Positions 57,927-64,000 of a stretch of 64,000 bases of DNA are shown in pieces. Origin of the DNA: a beta proteobacterium MWH-UniP1 (lineage in GTDB: Bacteria; Pseudomonadota; Gammaproteobacteria; Burkholderiales; Burkholderiaceae_A); the NCBI GenBank assembly GCA_036362785.1, contig CP143625.1, positions 1,427,401 to 1,491,400 of the forward strand. Reading direction: 5' to 3'. The stretch's first letter is position 1, and the number at the start of each line of letters is the position of its first letter. The notes under the pieces are model-generated. The model made no database searches, was not told the origin of the DNA, and saw only the letters and a program-made list of their open reading frames with translations. The position numbers were made by a program, and so were the translations under genes.

Positions 57927-58006
57927 GTCAGTCTTTATCCAAATTCATAGGCGCCAATGGTAACCGTAGCCATGACAGGACCCTTAGGCCAAAGTAGAAT
58001 TTTCTG

Positions 58007-58738
58007 ATGGCAACCATTCTTCTCACCGGACACAGCCGCGGCCTTGGCGCGGCGATGACGCAGCAGTTGTTGGCCGCCGGCCACCGCGTGATTGGTTTTT
58101 CGCGAAGCCCGATTACCAGCCTAAATCCAACGCTCACCGAGCAATTGCACGAAATCCCAATTAACCTGGCCGACCCGCTCGAGATCGAAGGCGCCCTGAA
58201 TCCTGGCGTGCTGGCAGACTTGTTACGAGATCAGTCACAGATGGTGCTGATCAACAATGCGGGGCTCTTATCGCCGATTGGATTCGCTGGCGGGCTATCC
58301 ACAGCCGAGATTTTGCAGTCGGTCACGGCCAATACGGCTGCCGCGATCGCACTCACCAATGCATTTATCAAGGCAAGCCACGATTGCCCAGACCGGCGAA
58401 TTCTGCAAATCTCAAGTGGCGCAGCGCGAAGCCCCTATGCCGGATGGAGTGTCTATTGCGCCACCAAAGCTGCACTTGATCATTTTTCTCGTGCAGTACA
58501 CGCTGAGCAACATCCGCGACTACGAATTGAGAGTCTGGCTCCCGGCATTATCGACACCGATATGCAGGCCCAGGTGCGGGCGACATCGCTGGACACTTTT
58601 CCCATGCGGCCAAAATTTGATCAGCTGAAGGCATCCGGCGCACTCGCTAAGCCGGCCGATGCCGCAAAAGCCATCATTGATCATTTATTCAGCGACGCGT
58701 TTGGAAAAGAGGTCTGTACTGATATTCGGCAGCTATGA
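58007..58738 (+). CDS. Short-chain dehydrogenase/reductase
   Basis: SDR of 243 residues. The cofactor motif is ILLTGHSRGLGAAMTQQL (TGxxxGxG type), with NNAG (LINNAGLLSPIG) and the catalytic set Ser (ISSGAAR), Tyr and Lys (YCATKAALDHFSRAV). It resembles sepiapterin reductase/benzil reductase-like SDRs. NADP is likely. It is divergent from the HI0933 gene across 80 bp. The substrate is unknown. Confidence 0.88.
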   Translation: MATILLTGHSRGLGAAMTQQLLAAGHRVIGFSRSPITSLNPTLTEQLHEIPINLADPLEIEGALNPGVLADLLRDQSQMVLINNAGLLSPIGFAGGLSTAEILQSVTANTAAAIALTNAFIKASHDCPDRRILQISSGAARSPYAGWSVYCATKAALDHFSRAVHAEQHPRLRIESLAPGIIDTDMQAQVRATSLDTFPMRPKFDQLKASGALAKPADAAKAIIDHLFSDAFGKEVCTDIRQL

Positions 58739-59515
58739 GCCCAACGCCCGCCACAGGCCAGCAAGACTCACAATAATCAGCGTAGCACCCAGATAGCGAA
58801 AAAAAGTGGGGCTTTCTGCAGCCACCACGCGCTCATGCAGCTTATCGCCCAGCACATGGCCAATCATGGAGCAAGGCAAGAGCCACAAATGATGAATCAG
58901 CTGCAGATCAACACCCGCCACCACAAAAGAGGCCAGCTTAATTGAGGTCAGAATAAACCAAAGCACAAACAGGGTGTCTCGCAGCTGATGCTTTTGCACA
59001 TTAGAGGCGTAGATCGGAACGATCAATGGCGCACCGGTGAGTGATGTACCACTGACATACCCCCCCAGCATCAGAAAAAACTTTTCTACCGCCTTGCGCT
59101 TGGGGCGAATCGGTCGGTTGAGCACGTAACCCACGGCATAGCTCATGACAATCACAAAAATGATGGTGCTCATGAACTTTGGGGGCAGTGTCAGTAACCC
59201 GATCACCCCGATCAGCTTGGGGACGATCATGATCTTGAGTGACTGTCGCAGATAGCCCCAGTCAATACTGGTCTGAGTGACGGTGACATCGCCCGACAGA
59301 TTTTGGCGATGATGGCTTCGCCACATGATATGAGTCGACGCCAACAACAGATGGACTGCAATCAGCGGCAAAAAGATCACCGGGTCATTCACGACCAACA
59401 GCAAAAACGGCAAGGCCAACACCGCCCCACCAAAGCCAATGCCAGTGCGAACAAACCCACTCCACACAAAAATCAGCCCAATCAACACGTACTGATACCA
59501 AGCCAAATCACTCAT
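58733..59515 (-). CDS. Sulfite exporter TauE/SafE (TSUP) family permease, copy 2
   Basis: TSUP membrane permease of 260 residues with about eight helices. GIGFGGAVLALPFLLLVVND near the N-terminus and GYVSGTSLTGAPLIVPIYAS in the second half are the two pseudo-repeat motifs. The ATG at 59515 overlaps the stop of the upstream TSUP gene by 4 bp (ATGA), so the two are coupled and may form a heteromeric carrier. TSUP members carry sulfite, sulfoacetate or other organic anions. Confidence 0.88.
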   Translation of the reverse strand: MSDLAWYQYVLIGLIFVWSGFVRTGIGFGGAVLALPFLLLVVNDPVIFLPLIAVHLLLASTHIMWRSHHRQNLSGDVTVTQTSIDWGYLRQSLKIMIVPKLIGVIGLLTLPPKFMSTIIFVIVMSYAVGYVLNRPIRPKRKAVEKFFLMLGGYVSGTSLTGAPLIVPIYASNVQKHQLRDTLFVLWFILTSIKLASFVVAGVDLQLIHHLWLLPCSMIGHVLGDKLHERVVAAESPTFFRYLGATLIIVSLAGLWRALGS

Positions 59516-60276
59516 GTCAGCAAAACAACCTTTCCAAGCAACACCACCACCATCAACTTTAAAAATACCTTTAACCAGCCCCGATAGGTTTCAACATCTG
59601 TCTTTGCCCGCCGCCGAGCGCCCTGATAGCAAAGCCAGATGCACAGGGGTGCGATTAAAAAGCCGGGCAACCACTCGATGGGGGTGACTGGTGCCACCTG
59701 AGCACCGCCCACCGACAGGGTAATAAAGTGGATAGTCTTGCCCGTAAAAAAGCAAAGGTTAATCAGTTGGACGACCGCTGTCGGCGAGAAGCCCGACAAG
59801 AGGCAGAAAATCAAAAGAAACGGGGCTCCCATATTGACCGCAGTCTCTGTATTGCCCGCCAAAAACCCAAACAACATTGCGGCCGGGTGGGCCCAGCTTG
59901 CTGGCACATGCACATGGGCCTTTTTTAGAAAATCCAACGACAGAAACAAGACAATGGCCCCGGCAATCACAAGCAGGAGCCATTCCTGCCGGGCATGCTG
60001 AAAAACCCACGCGCCGCTCACAGCGCCTGCCGCCATAAAAATGGGCAGATACCAAAAGCGGCCGATGCTTTGGCGAATATTTCCGCCCAGGAATGTGAGT
60101 TGAAACGCAAGAATCCAGGCGGCCGGCACGCTGAGCACCATGGTGAGCCGAAGATCCAAGACCATCACCAACAGTGGCATGGCCACGGTAACAAACCCCA
60201 GGCCCAAAAGGCCATGCAGATAGGCCGCAAGCGGAAGAACGGCCAACACCCAGAGCAGTTCTGGCCAGCCAGGCAA
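59512..60276 (-). CDS. Sulfite exporter TauE/SafE (TSUP) family permease, copy 1
   Basis: TSUP permease of 254 residues. The first repeat motif is LHGLLGLGFVTVAMPLLVMV and the second GFLAGNTETAVNMGAPFLLI. The start is TTG at 60276, only 4 bp beyond the malonyl-CoA decarboxylase stop; no ATG is available. It overlaps the second TSUP gene by 4 bp. The tight link to malonyl-CoA decarboxylase suggests transport of a malonate-like acid, but this is inferred from position only. Confidence 0.87.
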   Translation of the reverse strand: MPGWPELLWVLAVLPLAAYLHGLLGLGFVTVAMPLLVMVLDLRLTMVLSVPAAWILAFQLTFLGGNIRQSIGRFWYLPIFMAAGAVSGAWVFQHARQEWLLLVIAGAIVLFLSLDFLKKAHVHVPASWAHPAAMLFGFLAGNTETAVNMGAPFLLIFCLLSGFSPTAVVQLINLCFFTGKTIHFITLSVGGAQVAPVTPIEWLPGFLIAPLCIWLCYQGARRRAKTDVETYRGWLKVFLKLMVVVLLGKVVLLT

Positions 60277-60280
60277 GACG

Positions 60281-61567
60281 TCAAGAGAGAAGATTTTTTA
60301 CCTGCCTAGATGCAATAACTTCACCAGCAACGAAACGCTCATGATTGGTTTCGATGTCATTTAAGTCGTAAGCGTAATTGACCATGAGCCCAAGGGACTG
60401 CCGAGAACCCTTGGCAGAGCTATCGGCGTTTAGATTGATGCGCTCTAGTCGTGCGCCGTTATTCAGATGGAAGCGGGCCACCGGATCACTGGCGACATTT
60501 TCATCTGGCGATGTCTGCAGCAGATAGGCCGCGCAAAGCTTCTGAACAGACCCCAGAGTCGATGCAGAGTATTCACTGCCGGAACCCAGCTGGGCCCGTA
60601 TCTCTTCACGCAAGGCCTGTAACTCAACCGACTGTTTCGGGGAAAACGGCGTGCGCTCAAACGGCTGGCGCGACGATAGAAACGATGCCAGGGTTGGAAT
60701 GGGCGACAAGGTGCAAAAGGTTTTCAGGCTTGGAAACTCTGCCTTCAGGTATTCAGCAACCCGCTTAATCAAAAAGTTACCCAGGTGAATGCCCTTTAAG
60801 CCGGGCTGGCAATTCGAGATGGAATAAAAGGTGGCGACCTTGTAGTTCTTACGCTCGCTGTCAGGCGTTGCCTTTCGGTCTAACAAGGGGCCAACAGACT
60901 CGGGCATTTCTGGCACCAAAGCGACTTCCACGAAAATCAGGGGCTCGTTGGGCAAGGCCGGGTGAAAGTAAGCGAACAAACGCCGGTCCTGTTCAAGTCG
61001 CCGGCGCAAATCAGCCCAGCCATCAATGGCATGGACCGCTTCGTGCTGGATAATTTTTTCCAGTAAGTGGGCTGGGGAATTCCAATCAATCTTTTCAAGC
61101 CGCAAAAACCCCGGATTAAACCAAGACGACAAGAGATGCTCAAAGTCGGCATCGACTGCCGCGAGCTGGGGGGACTTTTTAAGTCGGCCAAGTATCTCTT
61201 CCCGCATTTGCACAATCACCGCAGTGCCCTCGGGAGCGCGATTCAGCCGGCGCAATAATTCCTGGCGTGGTGGTTCAGCCGCCTGCGTGATTCGAATGAG
61301 ATCGCGGGGGTCTTTGCTGGCACTGTAAGCCGCCACTGCCTGCTCAATCGCGGCCAGGTCGGGGTTGTACTGCAACGCCAGCGTGTTGTAAAACGCAAGG
61401 CGGGTGTCTTGGTCCATTTTTTGAAAACGGGCCAAGGCCTGTCGCGCCAAGCTCACGCTGATCGACTCACCCGCCTCGCCCAAGAGACGAGCACAGTCCG
61501 ATAACAACCGCTTCAGTTCTGTTTTCTGGGCAGATTGTTTCCTGGCTTGTTTCAGGGCTTCAAACAT
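60281..61567 (-). CDS. Malonyl-CoA decarboxylase
   Basis: Converts malonyl-CoA to acetyl-CoA and CO2. The 428-residue protein has an N-terminal helical bundle and a C-terminal GNAT-like catalytic domain. Marks are KIDWNSPAHLLEKIIQHEAV, FYSISNCQPGLKGIHLGNFL, the Ser in CTLSPIPTLASFL, and the C-terminal VNYAYDLNDIETNHERFVAG with the catalytic His. It leads the two TSUP permease genes (4-bp gap), which suggests malonate uptake and breakdown, although no malonyl-CoA synthetase (matB) is in the window. Confidence 0.92.
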   Translation of the reverse strand: MFEALKQARKQSAQKTELKRLLSDCARLLGEAGESISVSLARQALARFQKMDQDTRLAFYNTLALQYNPDLAAIEQAVAAYSASKDPRDLIRITQAAEPPRQELLRRLNRAPEGTAVIVQMREEILGRLKKSPQLAAVDADFEHLLSSWFNPGFLRLEKIDWNSPAHLLEKIIQHEAVHAIDGWADLRRRLEQDRRLFAYFHPALPNEPLIFVEVALVPEMPESVGPLLDRKATPDSERKNYKVATFYSISNCQPGLKGIHLGNFLIKRVAEYLKAEFPSLKTFCTLSPIPTLASFLSSRQPFERTPFSPKQSVELQALREEIRAQLGSGSEYSASTLGSVQKLCAAYLLQTSPDENVASDPVARFHLNNGARLERINLNADSSAKGSRQSLGLMVNYAYDLNDIETNHERFVAGEVIASRQVKNLLS

Positions 61568-61714
61568 AGGTCAATTTTAAAATGAGATCGGCTGCGCAGG
61601 ACCCGTTTTTCACGAATTAGGGCAAATCAGGAGGGGGTTTCATGTCCAAACCTTTTTAAACTCAAGGCTTTCGATTGCCACTTTCCGTTAACCCCCTGAT
61701 CAGAGGTAGACCCC

Positions 61715-62572
61715 ATGAGCGCAATTCAGAAATTCATTGCCGTTTTGATACTTGGTGCAGCATTGTCTGGCACGGCCTATGCCCAAAACGGCAGCGGCCT
61801 GTACGGTGATGAACAATACAGGCCGGATGTTGGTCAAGAAGGCAAAGATGTCATTTGGGTGCCAACCAATGACGAACTGGTGAATAAGATGCTCGATGTC
61901 GCCAAAGTCACTGCAACGGATATCGTGTATGACTTGGGGGCCGGCGACGGAAAGATTCCAATTGCAGCCGCTCAAAAATATGGCGCCCGCGCTGTTGGAA
62001 TTGAATTCAACCCTGATATGGCCGCTTTGGCCACCCGAAACGCAAAACGGGCGGGGGTAGCAGACAAAGTCAAAATTATTAATGGCGACATTTTCAAAGA
62101 AAATTTCTCTGAGGCGACTGTGGTCACGCTTTATCTGTTGCCGGATTTGAACTTAAAACTTCGCCCAATTATTTTGAATATGAAACCCGGCACACGGGTG
62201 GTCTCGCATGCATTCACCATGGGGGATTGGGAAGCAGACCAACGCATCGATACGCAGATTGCACGGGCGTACTACTGGGTAGTGCCTGCCAATGTCGCTG
62301 GCACGTGGCATTTAGAAAACATTGACGAACAGAAAGCCAAAACCACGCTAAAACTGGATCAGCGCTATCAAAAAATTGGCGGCACGATCACAGTGGGTAA
62401 CGCGACCCAGCCACTGCTTGGGGCCACCATCAACGGTGATCGTCTTGCCTTTAGCTATCTGGGTGAAAAAGGCAATATCCTGCACGTGAAGGCCACCGTC
62501 AAAGGCAATGAGCTGACCGGCGACTACGAGAGCGGCCTGATGTTTTCCAAGCTCAAGGGCACCCGTCGCTAA
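61715..62572 (+). CDS. Exported protein with SAM-methyltransferase fold
   Basis: A 285-residue protein with a likely signal peptide (KFIAVLILGAALSGTAYA, cleaved before QNGSG). The body has a Rossmann methyltransferase core: DIVYDLGAGDGKIPIAAAQ (motif I), AVGIEFNPDMAALATRN (motif II) and IINGDIFKENFSEATVVTLY. The C-terminal 90 residues look like a beta-rich add-on. SAM is not known to be present in the periplasm, so either export is wrong or it binds something else. The ATG at 61715 follows AGAGG. The stop is directly followed by the ATG of the permease gene (TAAATG). Confidence 0.82.
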   Translation: MSAIQKFIAVLILGAALSGTAYAQNGSGLYGDEQYRPDVGQEGKDVIWVPTNDELVNKMLDVAKVTATDIVYDLGAGDGKIPIAAAQKYGARAVGIEFNPDMAALATRNAKRAGVADKVKIINGDIFKENFSEATVVTLYLLPDLNLKLRPIILNMKPGTRVVSHAFTMGDWEADQRIDTQIARAYYWVVPANVAGTWHLENIDEQKAKTTLKLDQRYQKIGGTITVGNATQPLLGATINGDRLAFSYLGEKGNILHVKATVKGNELTGDYESGLMFSKLKGTRR

Positions 62573-63907
62573 ATGAAGCACGACGATCCGCAGCGGCTGC
62601 TCCACCCCTGGGGTGCAGTCGCCATTATCGTCGGCATCGTTATTGGTGCCGGTATCTTTAAAACCCCATCCATGGTGGCGGGAGTTGCTGGGGATATCGG
62701 CTGGATCATGTTGATCTGGGGGGCGGGCGCGGTCGTCTCACTCGCGGGTGCGCTTTGTTACGCTGAACTTTCCACCACCTATCCCCATACGGGTGGCGAC
62801 TACCATTTCTTGTCGCAAGCCTATGGCAAGAGCATCTCGTTTCTTTACGCCTGGGCCAAGGCCATGGTGATCAATACCGGATCGATCGCTCTGCTCGGAT
62901 TTGTATTCGGGGATTACATGAGCCAGGTCATTGATCTTGGCCCCTACTCCACTGCGATCTGGGCCGTTGGCATTGTCTTGTTACTCACACTGATCAACAT
63001 CGCAGGCATTCATGCGTCTGCCCGCGTTCAAACAGTGATGACCATTTCCGAAGTGCTCGGACTGATTGGGGTGGTGATTGCGGGATTCATGCTGACCGCT
63101 CCGGCGGGTGCCGCCAGCACATCGGCCGCATTTTCATCCACACCACCGCTGGGCATGATGGGCCTGGCCATGGTCTTTGTTCTGCTGACCTATGGGGGCT
63201 GGAATGAATCCGCCTACATTAGCGCAGAAGTCAAAGGCGGCCCACGCACCATGGTGCGTGTCATTGTGATCAGCCTAACGGTGATCGCCCTTGTCTATTT
63301 GTTGGTAAATGCAGCATTACTGCACGGCCTGGGCATTAAGGGGCTGGCTGAGAGCAAAGCAGCCGGGGCCACGGTAATGGAGGCTGCTTTTGGCCCCTGG
63401 GGGCAAAAAGCAATTGGTGTGATCGTTGCAGTGTCGGCACTTACCAGCATCAATGCCACCATGGTGGTGGGTGCTCGGTCGAACCATGCCTTGGGCAAAG
63501 ACTGGCACAAACTGCGGTTCCTGGCCCAATGGGAAGGCAGCAAAGGGTCCCCAACACCAGCCTATCTGATTCAATCGGCGATCGCCTTGGCCTTAATTGG
63601 TTTTGGCACCATGCAGGCCGATGGCTTTGAGACCATGGTGGAATTCACGGCACCAATTTTTTGGGTGTTTTTGTTTCTGGTGGGCATCTCGATTTTTGTG
63701 CTGCGTTTCCGGGACAAACATCGTGAGCGACCATTCCGTGTACCGCTTTATCCCGTAACGCCGATTGTCTTTTGCTTATCGAGTGCCTATTTGGCCTACT
63801 CCAGCATCACTTACGCAGCCAGTAAAAATGCAGCCCATGTGGCGCTATGGGTGATGGTTGTGGGGGTGGTTGCACTTGGCCTTTTGAAACGGGCGCGCGC
63901 CCAATAA
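62573..63907 (+). CDS. APC family amino-acid permease
   Basis: Integral membrane permease of 444 residues with 12 predicted helices. The first helix has the APC glycine motif VAIIVGIVIGAGIFKTPSMV, and the second-helix region GALCYAELSTTYPHTGGDYH is also typical. It resembles the LAT/YjeH branch. Its start abuts the upstream stop, so the pair is cotranscribed. A terminator follows at 63908. The substrate is not known. Confidence 0.93.
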   Translation: MKHDDPQRLLHPWGAVAIIVGIVIGAGIFKTPSMVAGVAGDIGWIMLIWGAGAVVSLAGALCYAELSTTYPHTGGDYHFLSQAYGKSISFLYAWAKAMVINTGSIALLGFVFGDYMSQVIDLGPYSTAIWAVGIVLLLTLINIAGIHASARVQTVMTISEVLGLIGVVIAGFMLTAPAGAASTSAAFSSTPPLGMMGLAMVFVLLTYGGWNESAYISAEVKGGPRTMVRVIVISLTVIALVYLLVNAALLHGLGIKGLAESKAAGATVMEAAFGPWGQKAIGVIVAVSALTSINATMVVGARSNHALGKDWHKLRFLAQWEGSKGSPTPAYLIQSAIALALIGFGTMQADGFETMVEFTAPIFWVFLFLVGISIFVLRFRDKHRERPFRVPLYPVTPIVFCLSSAYLAYSSITYAASKNAAHVALWVMVVGVVALGLLKRARAQ

Positions 63908-63937
63908 AAAACCCGCTTGGTTTCGCAAGCGGGTTTT
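63908..63937 (+). terminator. Rho-independent terminator after the APC permease gene
   Basis: 12-bp perfect stem AAAACCCGCTTG / CAAGCGGGTTTT with a 6-base loop, beginning right after the stop codon. The AT-rich arms let it work in both directions. Confidence 0.92.
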
Positions 63938-63956
63938 CAAAGCACGACCAGCAGGC

Positions 63957-64000
63957 TTAGTCGATCTTGGCGCCAGAGTCTTTCACAACCTTGGCCCATT
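63957..64000 (-). CDS. Bug-family (tripartite tricarboxylate) solute-binding protein, C-terminal end only
   Basis: The minus strand reads WAKVVKDSGAKID and then TAA (63957-63959). This is the usual C-terminus of Bug/TctC periplasmic receptors. Only 13 full codons are in the window, so the call rests on that short match. Confidence 0.6.
   Translation of the reverse strand, partial: WAKVVKDSGAKID

Overview
This window comes from a Gram-negative bacterium, most likely a betaproteobacterium of the order Burkholderiales. The evidence is gene order and protein character. The long minus-strand block leuC-leuD-leuB-asd-truA-trpF-trpB-trpA-accD-folC-SPOR protein-cvpA-purF-metZ (about 14.0-28.0 kb) is a Burkholderiales arrangement, and ImuA-ImuB-DnaE2, a lysine/alanine-tailed HU protein and a Bug-type solute receptor fit the same group. 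Coding density is high, starts and stops often overlap, and there is no insertion sequence, phage or CRISPR array. The species cannot be fixed from the sequence alone.

Layout. 0-5 kb: 3-oxoacid CoA-transferase (scoAB, scoB cut by the left edge), ETF-ubiquinone oxidoreductase, a small tautomerase, a LysE exporter and a SLAC1/TDT carrier. 5-12 kb: a DNA-damage island with lexA, a DinJ/YafQ-type toxin-antitoxin pair and the mutagenesis cassette imuA-imuB-dnaE2; lexA and imuA carry near-copies of the same promoter with LexA-box-like sites. 12-14 kb: a universal stress protein and a BciB-like (8-vinyl reductase family) iron-sulfur flavoprotein. 14-28 kb: the biosynthetic block for methionine, purine, folate, malonyl-CoA, tryptophan, leucine and aspartate-semialdehyde. 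28-34 kb: an MFS carrier, aroC, gltX, a LysR regulator divergent from a DODA-type dioxygenase and DoxX, then tRNA-Val(CAC). 34.2-34.95 kb: debris of toxin-antitoxin genes (MntA, truncated HepT, HicB fragment) bracketed by a 34-bp repeat of the tRNA 3' end. 35-42 kb: a RbbA/YhiI/YhhJ-type export system, a secreted rhodanese, YggU, an HNH protein, cytochrome b and HU. 42.6-46 kb: a DUF2256 protein, FabI and KatG.

46.0-49.3 kb is the most interesting part: an octaheme tetrathionate-reductase-family cytochrome with its own C-terminal membrane anchor, a coupled membrane cytochrome b, a DUF4395 membrane protein with a CxxC motif, and an ArsR repressor whose two cysteines have exactly the spacing of the persulfide sensors SqrR and BigR. 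It reads as a sulfur-responsive respiratory module. 49.5-64 kb: an SbtA-type bicarbonate permease, a BLUF blue-light sensor, an MFS carrier, a PaaK-like adenylate-forming enzyme, DUF3429, a ZIP metal carrier, a ferric-reductase-like flavoprotein, a YhiN/HI0933 flavoprotein, an SDR, two TSUP (TauE/SafE) permeases behind malonyl-CoA decarboxylase, an exported SAM-methyltransferase-fold protein, an APC permease, and the last codons of a Bug receptor.

A 13-bp near-palindrome, GGTGTCWGACACC, recurs in four genes and always reads Val-Ser-Asp-Thr in the gene's own frame; in two of them it looks like an inserted tandem.
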